Program-made: the position numbers and the translations under genes | The notes under the pieces: model-generated | Seen by the model: the letters and a program-made list of their open reading frames with translations, nothing else | What the model was told of the DNA's origin: nothing | Database searches by the model: none | Shown: piece after piece, positions 1 through 8,378 of the stretch | How the letters are laid out: each line of letters opens with the position of its first letter | Numbering within the stretch: position 1 is the first letter of the stretch | Assembly (NCBI RefSeq): GCF_001940565.1 | Contig: NZ_LTDM01000003.1 | Location: 30,737-94,736 of the forward strand | DNA: 64,000 bases | Reading direction: 5' to 3' | Origin: Tissierella creatinophila DSM 6911 | Lineage (GTDB): Bacteria; Bacillota; Clostridia; Tissierellales; Tissierellaceae

Positions 1-3000
1 AGACTGCTCGGTATCCTGAAAGTTTAAGAGACTTTTCTATAAGCCTAAAATGAATAGGCGCCATCTGAGGAATCAATATTGTATGGTTTTTCTTATCTTC
101 TTTAGTAAATGGTCTTACCTTATATTCAAAAGACTTCTTTTCTACTTCCCTATCATCTTTTTCTTCTAATGCAGCTTTTAAAGACCTTACCCTTATCTTT
201 GCGGCTCCTAAATTGCTTATTTCATCTATCCTAAGCCCTGTAGATATCTTACCTGCTGCATAGAGTATTTCTTGAACTTGATCCATACTCACTGAGTCAA
301 GCCCACATCCAAAGGAATTAAGTTGTATCAGCTCTAAGTTTTTATTTTCACTCACATATTTAGCTGCCCTATAGAGTCTAGAATGATATGTCCATTGATC
401 TAGAACCCTTAGTTTTTCATCTAATTTTGCTAGATGTTCTACACTATCTTCAGTTAAAACTGCCATGCCAAGAGATGTGATTAGTTCTGGAATTCCATGG
501 TTTAAACCTCCATCAATATGATAAGGTCTACCACCTAGTACAATGCCTTTTATGCCCTGTTCTTTTATATATTTTAAAGTTTCCTCTGACTTATTTTTTA
601 TATCCAATTTATACTTTTCCATCTCTAAAAAACCTTTTTCTATGGATTCTACTATTTCTTTTTCACTTATATTAAACTCTTTAAAACTATTATAAAGCTC
701 TTTTTCTAAACTCTTCTTGTGATCAAAGGTTATAAATGGATTTAAAAACTTTATGTTTTTTTCTTTAAGTTCTACAATATTTGTCTTTATAAGCTCTGGA
801 TATCCCGTAACTACCGGACAATTTAAGTGATCATCCGATAGGCTACTCTCTCTTTTTTCATAGAATACTGAAGGATAAAATATAAAATCAAGCTCTTTTT
901 CTATCAAATCCATTATATGACCATGCACCATCTTAGCAGGATAACAAGCAGTTTCACTTGGAATAGAAGCTAGTCCCTTTTCATATACTCTTCTACTTGA
1001 TTCACAGGAGAGTTCTACACTAAATCCTAAGTTCTTGAAAAACTCACTCCAAAATGGATAGTTTTCAAATATGTTTAAAACTCTAGGTATACCCACTCTT
1101 CCCCTGGGTGCATTTTCTAAGGGAAGTGGCTGATAGTCAAATGTTCTCCTATATTTATATTCATATAGGTTTGGAAGCTCTTCTTCTATGCTTTGTATTC
1201 CTATAGCTTTTTCACATCTATTGCCCGTTATATACTTTGTTCCATCTGAAAACTTATTTATAGTGAGCTGACAATTGTTTGTACATCTTCCACACTTTCC
1301 TTTTATAGATTTATAAGTTAAACTATTTAATTGTTCCGACTTTAGAATACCAGATTCTTTTCCACTATATCTTTCCTTAGCTATTATAGCTGATCCAAGG
1401 GCTCCCATAAGTCCAGTTAAATTTGGTCTTATAGCCTCTCTTCCTGATATAATTTCAAATGTCCTAAGAATTGCGTCCCCATAAAAAGTACCACCTTGTA
1501 CCACGATTTTTTCTCCTAGTTCTTTAGGGTCTCTTATCTTTATTACCTTTTGAAGTGCATTTTTTATAACAGAATACGAAAGCCCTGCTGCTATATCTCC
1601 CACAGTGGCTCCTTCTTTTTGAGCTTGTTTTACCATCGAATTCATAAACACAGTACATCTTGAACCTAAATCAACTGGATTTTTAGCAAATAAAGCCGAT
1701 TCTAAAAATTCACCTACACTCATATTTACATTTTTAGCAAATGTTTCAATAAAAGAACCACATCCTGAAGAACACGCTTCATTTAAAAGTATGTCATCTA
1801 TAACGCCATTTTCAATCTTCATAGATTTCATATCTTGCCCACCGATATCAAGGATAAAATCTACATCTTTTTGAAAGAGTTTTGCACCCTTATAGTGAGC
1901 TAGAGTTTCTACCTCTCCTTCATCTATACCAAGTGCTGCCTTTATAAAGTCTTCTCCATACCCTGTAACACATGAGTATGTAATAGGAAGATGAGGCATC
2001 TCTTTGTAGATTTCTTTTACTATACTGATAGATTGATCTAATGGTTTACCCTTGTTATTTCCATAATAAGAGTATAAAACTTTATTCTCTTGGGATATTA
2101 ATACTGCTTTTGTAGTGGTTGAACCTGCATCGATTCCTAAGTACACACTTCCAGTATATTCTTTAGGATCTAATTCCTTTATATTATATATTTGATGACG
2201 ATGTTTAAACTCTTCATATGATTTTTCATCCTTAAATAATGGTTCTAGTTGTTTTATTGTCTTTGTATTTGTTTCTTCTGGAGTCTGAAGTTTATTCTTT
2301 AGAGTTTTAAATTCTATAGGAGTTTCACTTACAGATCCTATAGCTGCACCTATTGCCACATAGAGTTGTGGATCTTCTGGATAGATGATTTCATCATCAG
2401 ATAGATTAAGTGTCTTAATAAACCTTTCCCTAAGCTGGAAAAGAAAATGAAGAGGTCCTCCTAAAAATGCTACTTTTCCCTTTATAGCTCTTCCACACGC
2501 TAAGTTTGATATAGTTTGGTTTACAACAGATTGAAGCACACTTACTGCTATATCTTCTTTTAAAGCGCCTTGATTTATAAGGGCTTGTATATCAGTTTTA
2601 GCAAAAACTCCGCATCTAGATGCAATTGAATAAACAGTTTTATGAGACGCTGCTAGAGTGTTTAAACCTTCAGCATCAGTTTCAAGGAGAGAGGCCATTT
2701 GGTCTATAAATGCTCCAGTTCCACCTGCACATATACTGTTCATCCTTTGTTCTATGTTTCCACTCAAATAAGTGATTTTAGCATCTTCTCCACCTAATTC
2801 AATGGCAACTTCAGTTTCTGGAATTAAAGTTTGTATACTCTTTGTAGAAGCTATAACTTCTTGAATAAAGGATATATCGAGCCAATCCTTTACTGAAAGT
2901 CCCCCAGAACCTGTTACCATTATAGTTACTCTATCATTTTTAAATCTTCTATACCCTTCGGTAAGAACTTCTATTATAGTCTTTTTTATATCAGAAAAAT

Positions 3001-3100
3001 GCCTTGTATAGCTTTTATACATTATATTAAATGAGTTATTTAATACTACAAGTTTTACAGTAGTTGAGCCTACATCTAAACCAATATGAAATGTTGACAA
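1..3100 (-). CDS. acyl-CoA dehydratase activase, giant BadF/BcrD-type protein (3' end outside window)
   Basis: ASKHA-type ATPase related to the activators of 2-hydroxyacyl-CoA dehydratases and benzoyl-CoA reductases, which pass one low-potential electron to the dehydratase on ATP hydrolysis. About 1033 residues are visible and the frame is open to the left edge. Two activase domains lie in tandem: the first phosphate motif GLDVGSTT is at residues 7-14, the second GIDAGSTTTK near 319. CAGGTGAF (about 124) and CSSGCGSF (about 443) correspond to the [4Fe-4S] ligand loops. A C-rich segment (CGRCTNNC) follows near 605, then a DUF2229-like domain from about 660, containing FGCGLDS near 930. The start is TTG at 3100, eight bases after AAGGAGG; no ATG is near. 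Full-length relatives are about 1400 residues. The real substrate is unknown for this long single-chain family. Confidence 0.85.
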   Translation of the reverse strand, partial: MSTFHIGLDVGSTTVKLVVLNNSFNIMYKSYTRHFSDIKKTIIEVLTEGYRRFKNDRVTIMVTGSGGLSVKDWLDISFIQEVIASTKSIQTLIPETEVAIELGGEDAKITYLSGNIEQRMNSICAGGTGAFIDQMASLLETDAEGLNTLAASHKTVYSIASRCGVFAKTDIQALINQGALKEDIAVSVLQSVVNQTISNLACGRAIKGKVAFLGGPLHFLFQLRERFIKTLNLSDDEIIYPEDPQLYVAIGAAIGSVSETPIEFKTLKNKLQTPEETNTKTIKQLEPLFKDEKSYEEFKHRHQIYNIKELDPKEYTGSVYLGIDAGSTTTKAVLISQENKVLYSYYGNNKGKPLDQSISIVKEIYKEMPHLPITYSCVTGYGEDFIKAALGIDEGEVETLAHYKGAKLFQKDVDFILDIGGQDMKSMKIENGVIDDILLNEACSSGCGSFIETFAKNVNMSVGEFLESALFAKNPVDLGSRCTVFMNSMVKQAQKEGATVGDIAAGLSYSVIKNALQKVIKIRDPKELGEKIVVQGGTFYGDAILRTFEIISGREAIRPNLTGLMGALGSAIIAKERYSGKESGILKSEQLNSLTYKSIKGKCGRCTNNCQLTINKFSDGTKYITGNRCEKAIGIQSIEEELPNLYEYKYRRTFDYQPLPLENAPRGRVGIPRVLNIFENYPFWSEFFKNLGFSVELSCESSRRVYEKGLASIPSETACYPAKMVHGHIMDLIEKELDFIFYPSVFYEKRESSLSDDHLNCPVVTGYPELIKTNIVELKEKNIKFLNPFITFDHKKSLEKELYNSFKEFNISEKEIVESIEKGFLEMEKYKLDIKNKSEETLKYIKEQGIKGIVLGGRPYHIDGGLNHGIPELITSLGMAVLTEDSVEHLAKLDEKLRVLDQWTYHSRLYRAAKYVSENKNLELIQLNSFGCGLDSVSMDQVQEILYAAGKISTGLRIDEISNLGAAKIRVRSLKAALEEKDDREVEKKSFEYKVRPFTKEDKKNHTILIPQMAPIHFRLIEKSLKLSGYRAV

Positions 3101-3141
3101 TGATTTTTCCTCCTTAAACTTGACATTTTTTCATCTACATT

Positions 3142-3150
3142 ATTATACCA
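3142..3150 (-). promoter_or_regulatory. extended -10 promoter for the activase gene
   Basis: On the minus strand TGGTATAAT, an extended -10 box, lies about 42 bases before the TTG start. The -35 position carries only a weak match and overlaps a small inverted repeat (AGAGT/ACTCT), which could be an operator. Seen in sequence; use is inferred. Confidence 0.5.
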
Positions 3151-3178
3151 TTACTAGAGAGTATATCCACTCTTTAAT

Positions 3179-3212
3179 AAAAAAACCCTTCGAATAATCG
3201 AAGGGTTTTTTG
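3179..3212 (-). terminator. intrinsic terminator after the LysM-repeat gene
   Basis: Perfect stem AACCCTTCGA / TCGAAGGGTT with a short loop, flanked by A and T runs, so it could work on both strands. It lies just after the stop of the LysM gene and before the promoter of the activase gene. Confidence 0.85.
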
Positions 3213-3235
3213 TATCAAACAAGAGGGGTACTCGT

Positions 3236-4321
3236 TTAACACATACTAGGAACGCATATTTGCTTACCTACTATAAAATCTCCTGGTGAGAGATTGGAGT
3301 TTATCATCATTATATTTGCTACAGTTGAATTAACTTTTTCTGCTATAACCATTACTACAGGCATACCTGGTTTAACATCATCTGCAATTATAGTATAGGA
3401 TTCTGTTCCCATGGGACAAGGGCAACCTCTCTCTTCATGGGGAAGTATACATAGTTTTTGACCTGGTTTAAGATTATATAAATCTACTCCTGCATTTCCT
3501 GCCATTAAATCCATTACAGAAATATTATATCTTAAAAGAATAGTAGCAAGAGTTTCTCCCATCACAACTGTGTGAACAGTTCCTCCAGGACAGATACATG
3601 AATCTTCTTTTTCTGGGATACAGATGAGTTGACCTACCATTAAGTTATACGGATCTACTCCTGGATTTGCCGCCATAAGTTCTGCAAGGCTTATGCCATA
3701 TTTATGTGCTATAGAATAAAGAGTATCTCCTGGTCTTACTACATAGTATGTTCCATCACAGTCTGGAGCTGGTTTTTCACTTGGTATACATATTACTTGC
3801 CCTATTTGTAAGTTATCAGGATTAATTCCTGGGTTTACCATAAGAATAGCTTCTACTGTTGTATTATACGCTTTAGCTAATTTATATATAGTGTCTCCCT
3901 GTTTTATTGTGTACGCAAATGTTCCCATTGGACATTTCTGAGGAGTTTCACCTGGTATACAAATTATCTGACCTATTTGTAAGTTATCAGGGTTGATTCC
4001 TGGGTTTACCATAAGGATTGCTTCTACTGTTGTATTATACTTTTTATCTAAATTATATATAGTGTCCCCCTGCTTTATTGTGTACGCAAATGTTCCCATT
4101 GGACATTTCTGAGGAGTTTTACCTGGTATACAAATTCTTTGACCTATTTGTAAGTTATTTGGATTTATTCCAGGGTTTATCTTTATTATAGCCTCCACTG
4201 TTGTTTCATAAGTTATCGCTAATTTGTATAATGTATCTCCTGACTTTATTACATATGGAAAACTTCCTGCGGGACACTTTACCTCTGGACAATTTCCACC
4301 TACTCCATAATAATCTCTCAT
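3236..4321 (-). CDS. six-repeat LysM protein, probable spore coat/cortex-associated protein
   Basis: 361 residues made almost wholly of six LysM-type units, each starting after a Cys-Pro pair and ending in a conserved ICIP-type motif. Unit core: GDTLYKLA...NPGINP.NLQIGQ. Units 2 and 3 are nearly identical in DNA as well as protein, a recent duplication; the last two are diverged. LysM domains bind peptidoglycan N-acetylglucosamine chains. There is no signal peptide or membrane segment, which fits a mother-cell protein placed on the forespore rather than a secreted one. The start is the ATG at 4321, with AAAGGTGAT six bases upstream; an ATG 11 codons earlier has no ribosome-binding site. A sigma-K-like promoter lies upstream. 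The paired cysteines suggest disulfide cross-linking. Function is inferred from domain type. Confidence 0.8.
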   Translation of the reverse strand: MRDYYGVGGNCPEVKCPAGSFPYVIKSGDTLYKLAITYETTVEAIIKINPGINPNNLQIGQRICIPGKTPQKCPMGTFAYTIKQGDTIYNLDKKYNTTVEAILMVNPGINPDNLQIGQIICIPGETPQKCPMGTFAYTIKQGDTIYKLAKAYNTTVEAILMVNPGINPDNLQIGQVICIPSEKPAPDCDGTYYVVRPGDTLYSIAHKYGISLAELMAANPGVDPYNLMVGQLICIPEKEDSCICPGGTVHTVVMGETLATILLRYNISVMDLMAGNAGVDLYNLKPGQKLCILPHEERGCPCPMGTESYTIIADDVKPGMPVVMVIAEKVNSTVANIMMINSNLSPGDFIVGKQICVPSMC

Positions 4322-4356
4322 ATTTATCACCTTTCCTTCAATTTTTCTCTGCATTA

Positions 4357-4384
4357 TATATTATGCAAAAAGATGATTAAGAGT
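4357..4384 (-). promoter_or_regulatory. possible sigma-K-like (mother cell) promoter for the LysM gene
   Basis: CATAATATA lies 17 bases after AC on the minus strand, matching the sigma-K pattern AC-N16/17-CATANNNTA, 36 bases upstream of the chosen ATG. Background is AT-rich, so a chance match is possible. Confidence 0.4.
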
Positions 4385-4492
4385 TCCTATGGATTTATAA
4401 AATTTTAAACGATTATAAACTTTTACTAGGTAAGAATGATAAATTACAAAAACGATCGTAAAGCTTATAATTTAAGAAGTATAGTCACACGT

Positions 4493-4537
4493 AAAAAAAT
4501 AAGCATCCAATTCCGCTAAAGCTCCAATGGAATGCTT
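4493..4537 (-). terminator. probable terminator after glutamate racemase
   Basis: Stem AAGCAT(T)CCA / TGGATGCTT with an internal small stem, followed on the minus strand by TTATTTTTTTAC-type U-rich sequence. A T run also lies on the plus-strand side. It is about 110 bases past the racE stop. The rest of 4385-4647 shows no gene. Confidence 0.6.
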
Positions 4538-4647
4538 AAACAATTTTTTTACTTAGTGAATACTTCTGGTAAATTTAAAGCAACATACGAATCTTATTTT
4601 ATAATTTATCATTTTACTTTACTTAAGATATTTAATTTTCATCTCAG

Positions 4648-5442
4648 TTAAAATTCTTTTATTTCATAAATTCTATCTGCCGATTTCATTGATAAACTAT
4701 CTATCATATCCAAATAAGTACCCGTTTTCCCTGTGGTGAAGATTTCAAAAGTGGAGTTTGTTTCACTTCCACTTATGCCTAATTTTTTTATTATATTATC
4801 TACATATAGAGTCTGTTCATATGCAGGGTTTATGAAGTTTATATTTGGGGAGATCTTTTTAAACTTCTCTAAGACTATTGGATAATGGGTACATCCAAGG
4901 ATTATATCTTTTACTGCTGTTTTTCTAAGTATATTATCCATATGTATATTTATGGTTTCCATTATTTCTTTAGATTCATAGTCTCCCCTATCTATTATGG
5001 TAGCAAGAGTGGGACAGCTTTCTGAAACCACAGTTAAACTTTTATCTTTTTCATTTAAAAGTTTTTCATAAGTCTTTGATTCTATAGTAAATTTTGTAGC
5101 CATTACACCTACACTTTTAAGCCTTTTTTTATCTACATAATCTGTTACTGGTTTTATAATGCTTACTATGGGAATTGTATAGTCTAAAAAATGTCTATCA
5201 AGTATAGATGAAATAGTATTACATGCTACTGCTATTAACTTTACATCTCTTTGTATTAAAAAATCTATCATCTTTTTAGTAAGATAATATATTTCTTCTT
5301 CTTTTTTATTTCCATAAGGCACATTTTTATTGTCGCCTAAATATATTACATTTTCTTTTGGTAATAATCTTCTAAACTCTTTGGCAACTGTAAGTCCACC
5401 AACGCCTGAATCAATTATTCCAATTTTCCTATTGTCCTTCAT
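4648..5442 (-). CDS. racE: glutamate racemase
   Basis: Cytoplasmic cofactor-independent enzyme converting L- to D-glutamate for peptidoglycan. 264 residues, normal for the family. The motif IIDSGVGGLT is at residues 9-18. The two catalytic cysteines are C74 (ACNTIS) and C184 (GCTHYP). The ATG at 5442 is preceded by TTTGGAGG with six-base spacing. A TTG four codons upstream is in frame but overlaps that Shine-Dalgarno, so it is not used here. The gene stands alone between two terminators and is unrelated to its neighbours. Confidence 0.95.
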   Translation of the reverse strand: MKDNRKIGIIDSGVGGLTVAKEFRRLLPKENVIYLGDNKNVPYGNKKEEEIYYLTKKMIDFLIQRDVKLIAVACNTISSILDRHFLDYTIPIVSIIKPVTDYVDKKRLKSVGVMATKFTIESKTYEKLLNEKDKSLTVVSESCPTLATIIDRGDYESKEIMETINIHMDNILRKTAVKDIILGCTHYPIVLEKFKKISPNINFINPAYEQTLYVDNIIKKLGISGSETNSTFEIFTTGKTGTYLDMIDSLSMKSADRIYEIKEF

Positions 5443-5507
5443 ATTGTCCTCCAAATTAAAAGCATCTTCGTTTTTTACATATACTCACTATTATATGCTA
5501 AAAACCT

Positions 5508-5540
5508 AAAAAAATAAAGAGGATAGTATTACTATCCTCT
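5508..5540 (-). terminator. intrinsic terminator after flavodiiron protein
   Basis: Stem AGAGGATAGTA / TACTATCCTCT (11 bp, one-base loop) followed on the minus strand by TTTATTTTTTTA. It ends the HMA - Crp - hemerythrin - flavodiiron run. Confidence 0.9.
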
Positions 5541-5552
5541 CTTAAATTCAGT

Positions 5553-6743
5553 CTATAATTTCGCTACAAATTCTCTACCGAACTCTTTGCAATTTTCTAT
5601 CGCTTCTATATTAGGATTCCAAAGTTCTCTTGGTCCTCCTTCTATTAATTCAAGTTTTGTATCTCTTAGTTTTTCTTCTATAAGTTTTACAGATTCACCA
5701 GACCAACCATATGATCCAAATGCGGCTGTCTTTTTCTTTTTAAATCCAATCCCACGTATCATCTCTAGAATTCCACCTGTGGCATGCATTATACCTTTAT
5801 TTACAGTTGAAGAACCAAACATAAATGCCTTAGACTTAAATAGCTCTGTTATCATTTCGTTTTTATCCGTCTTAGCTGCGTTAAATAGTTTAACGCTTAC
5901 ATTATCATCTACTTCTTTTATTCCCTCTGCTATAGCTTCTGCCATTCTTCTAGTTGCTCCCCACATAGTATCATATATTAAAACAATTTGATTTTCCTGA
6001 TAACTCTCAGCCCATTGTAAATATTTTTCAACTATTTGAGCTGGATTATCTCTCCAAATAACTCCATGACTTGGAGCTATCATATTTAGAGGAAGCTTAA
6101 ATGCTAATATTTCTTTTATTTTGTTTGTAACAAGAGGACTAAAAGGTGTAAGTATATTAGCATAGTATTTTATAGCTTCTTGAAATAGTTCACATTGGTC
6201 TACTGTATCATTGTACATTAGATCTGAAGCATAGTGCTGTCCAAATGCATCATTACTAAATAAGATATTGTCTCCATCCATATAAGTCATCATACTATCT
6301 GGCCAGTGAAGCATTCTAGCTTCTACAAATGTAAGTGTAGACTCACCAATATCTAGTGTATCTCCAGTTTTTACTATCTTAAAGTTCCATCCTTCTTCGT
6401 GGAAATGAGCCTTTATAATCTTTTCTCCATTTGCTGTACAATATATTGGCACATCAGGGATTTCCTTTATTATAAGAGGTAGAGCGCCACTATGGTCTAT
6501 TTCATTGTGTTGAGCTATTATATAGTCTATATCTTTTAAATCTATTTCTTCTTTTAATCTTTCTACATACTCCTGAGCAAAAGGTGCCCAAGCAGTATCA
6601 ATAAGTACATTTTTCTTATCTTTAATCAAATAGGAATTATATGACGAGCCTCTATGTGTAGAATACTCTTCACCATGAAAGCTCCTAAGTTCCCAATCTA
6701 TCTTTCCTACCCAAGTTACTTTATCAGTCATTTTAAAACCCAT
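5553..6743 (-). CDS. fprA: A-type flavodiiron protein (FprA), O2/NO reductase
   Basis: Reduces O2 to water or NO to N2O in the cytoplasm of anaerobes. 396 residues in two domains. The beta-lactamase-like diiron domain has ligands H79, E81, D83, H84 (HNEIDH), H146, D165 and H226. The flavodoxin domain runs from about residue 253 (LIYDTMWGAT phosphate loop). No rubredoxin or flavin reductase is fused, so the electron donor is separate. Start ATG follows AAGGAGG with seven bases. It lies downstream of a hemerythrin and a Crp/Fnr regulator, so oxygen or nitric oxide defence is the likely role. Confidence 0.93.
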   Translation of the reverse strand: MGFKMTDKVTWVGKIDWELRSFHGEEYSTHRGSSYNSYLIKDKKNVLIDTAWAPFAQEYVERLKEEIDLKDIDYIIAQHNEIDHSGALPLIIKEIPDVPIYCTANGEKIIKAHFHEEGWNFKIVKTGDTLDIGESTLTFVEARMLHWPDSMMTYMDGDNILFSNDAFGQHYASDLMYNDTVDQCELFQEAIKYYANILTPFSPLVTNKIKEILAFKLPLNMIAPSHGVIWRDNPAQIVEKYLQWAESYQENQIVLIYDTMWGATRRMAEAIAEGIKEVDDNVSVKLFNAAKTDKNEMITELFKSKAFMFGSSTVNKGIMHATGGILEMIRGIGFKKKKTAAFGSYGWSGESVKLIEEKLRDTKLELIEGGPRELWNPNIEAIENCKEFGREFVAKL

Positions 6744-6796
6744 AATTACTCCTCCTTGTGTTTTTATTAACCTTTATATAAACACATACCCATATT

Positions 6797-6831
6797 AGAA
6801 GATAAATATCCTTTAAAGATATTTATCTTCT
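6797..6831 (-). repeat. perfect 14-bp inverted repeat at the 3' end of the hemerythrin gene
   Basis: Arms AGAAGATAAATATC and GATATTTATCTTCT with a seven-base loop. One arm contains the last codons and stop of the hemerythrin gene. No U run follows on the minus strand, so it is more likely an mRNA-end or processing structure than a classical terminator. Confidence 0.7.
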
Positions 6832-7367
6832 AGAGTTTCTAATAGGTCTATATATTTTTGTTGTAAGCCTTTATCGCTTGCTTCTTGTTCTAGTTTTCTA
6901 GATTCTTCTTCTATAAAGCTTTTAGATTCTTCATCTAGCATTTTTTCTGCAAATTTATACATAGCTGTATTTTCTTTTTCAATATGTCTATCCAAAAGAT
7001 TTGCATATCCTATAGCATTTGCTATTATATCAAGTCTAGCTTCATCACTTCCCTCACTATATGCTTTTACAGCCATCTCTAAATCTTGCATATAAAGTCT
7101 ACCAAGGTCATGTTCAATATACATTCCAGTTATTGCGCCTGCTTTTCTAAGTCTTTCAATTTTTTCATTCATAGTTTTAAATAGTATATCTTCTTCTTTC
7201 CCATGATGATGTTTATCGGCATAAGTTCTTACAAAATCGATTATCTTTGGAATATCTTCTATATCAAATTCTTCAAGTGTCATAATCTTATAGCACAAGC
7301 TTCTTACTACTTTTAACATTCTTCTTATATTTGCATGTTCTTCTACCATTATTTCTATAGTTTGCAT
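6813..7367 (-). CDS. hemerythrin-like HHE-domain protein
   Basis: 184 residues, all-helical, with the diiron-binding pattern of HHE hemerythrins: VEEHANIRR near residues 8-16, a His-rich DKHHHGKEED near 52-61, EHDLGR near 84 and DRHIEKEN near 126. Proteins of this type bind O2 or NO, or repair iron-sulfur damage in the manner of YtfE/RIC; which applies cannot be read from sequence. The ATG is preceded by AGGGTGAAG. It sits 15 bp after the Crp/Fnr gene and 69 bp before the flavodiiron gene, so co-expression is likely. Confidence 0.85.
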   Translation of the reverse strand: MQTIEIMVEEHANIRRMLKVVRSLCYKIMTLEEFDIEDIPKIIDFVRTYADKHHHGKEEDILFKTMNEKIERLRKAGAITGMYIEHDLGRLYMQDLEMAVKAYSEGSDEARLDIIANAIGYANLLDRHIEKENTAMYKFAEKMLDEESKSFIEEESRKLEQEASDKGLQQKYIDLLETLEDKYL

Positions 7368-7382
7368 GACTTCACCCTTTTC

Positions 7383-8063
7383 TTACTGAATTTTTTCTAG
7401 TGCGTATCGATTTAATATATTTATCTTTCTTTGTCCTATAAGTTTTATAATTCCTAGTTCTTGAAATGTTGAAAGTTTTCGGCTTAGTGTTTCACTACTC
7501 ATACCTATTTGAGAAGCCAAATCTTTTTTACTCATCTTTAAGTCTAGCTTTCCATCTTCACCTGCGAGTTCTAGTAGTATATCTGCTAATCTTTTTTCTA
7601 CTGAACTAAGGTTTATGTTTTCAATTAGTGATTCTGCTCTTTCAAGTCTTTCACTTAGCTCTTCCATTATTTTAAAAGATATAAGGGGATATTTTTTCAG
7701 TAGATCTTTTAAATCTTTTTCAGCTATAATGCACATCTTTGTATCGTCTAAGGCTTCTGCATTATCCATTAATGGAGATGATTTAAATATAGATAGTTCA
7801 CCCATAAATTCACCAGATTCTAATATCCTAATAACTTGTTCTTTTCCTGAACTAGATATTCTTGTGATCTTAACCTTGCCACTGTTTATAACATAAAGGT
7901 TTCCACTTTTTTCTCCTGCCATATAGATAAGTTCATTCTTTTTAAACTCTCTATGACTTATGATAGATGAAACTTCATTCATCTCTGATTTATCTAGATT
8001 ACTAAATATAGGGACTTTTTCTATACAAGATTTTTCTTCATTTGAATTACAAGTACAACTCAT
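7383..8063 (-). CDS. Crp/Fnr-family transcriptional regulator with N-terminal cysteines
   Basis: 226 residues. A cyclic-nucleotide-binding-type beta barrel spans roughly residues 20-130 (GEFMGELSIF), followed by a dimer helix and a winged helix-turn-helix near 175-200 (SKKDLASQIGMSSETLSRKL). The N-terminus has C3, C5 and C13, which could hold an iron-sulfur cluster or bind NO in the manner of FNR; ligation is inference. The ATG at 8063 has GGAGGAGG four bases upstream. An in-frame TTG eight codons earlier overlaps that site. Adjacent hemerythrin and flavodiiron genes are probable targets. Confidence 0.85.
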   Translation of the reverse strand: MSCTCNSNEEKSCIEKVPIFSNLDKSEMNEVSSIISHREFKKNELIYMAGEKSGNLYVINSGKVKITRISSSGKEQVIRILESGEFMGELSIFKSSPLMDNAEALDDTKMCIIAEKDLKDLLKKYPLISFKIMEELSERLERAESLIENINLSSVEKRLADILLELAGEDGKLDLKMSKKDLASQIGMSSETLSRKLSTFQELGIIKLIGQRKINILNRYALEKIQ

Positions 8064-8128
8064 AAAACCTCCTCCTATTATAACCAAATAGCTACAATTA
8101 AAACCAATATTTCTTTACCTATTCAAGT

Positions 8129-8344
8129 TTATACCTCTCCCCAGACTCCAAAACCTAATGCTATAATTTTTTCTTCTATTTCCTTTGATGTTATGACCTT
8201 TTCGTCAAAATATACTCTTGCTTTTGAGGAGTCAAATATAACTTCACCTGAGTCTATACCTTTAGTTTCTCTAAGCATATCTTCTATCTTGGACACACTG
8301 CTTGGACAAGTTAATTTTTTTAATTGATAAGTTGTATTTTTCAT
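8129..8344 (-). CDS. small heavy-metal-associated (HMA) fold protein lacking the second metal cysteine
   Basis: 71 residues with the beta-alpha-beta HMA pattern (YQLKKLTCPSSVSKIEDML ... GVWGEV). The usual metal motif CxxC reads C-P-S-S here, so only one thiol remains. The start ATG follows GGGGGAATAAGAA. It is the first gene of the small Crp/hemerythrin/flavodiiron group, 65 bp upstream of the regulator. It may be a single-thiol metal carrier or a redox partner; no firm function. Confidence 0.7.
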   Translation of the reverse strand: MKNTTYQLKKLTCPSSVSKIEDMLRETKGIDSGEVIFDSSKARVYFDEKVITSKEIEEKIIALGFGVWGEV

Positions 8345-8378
8345 TTCTTATTCCCCCAATTATTTTTTATCTTGTTTT

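Noticed and set aside
3890..4200. Repeated DNA that could be read as a CRISPR or satellite array
   Set aside because: The repeats are in frame, about 170 bp long, and encode LysM units.
6797..6831. Hemerythrin-end hairpin as a terminator
   Set aside because: No U run follows on the coding strand, and the flavodiiron gene starts soon after with no clear promoter of its own.
8064..8090. TATAAT just before the Crp/Fnr gene as its promoter
   Set aside because: The start of the RNA would fall inside the ribosome site, leaving no leader, and the -35 spacing would be 19.
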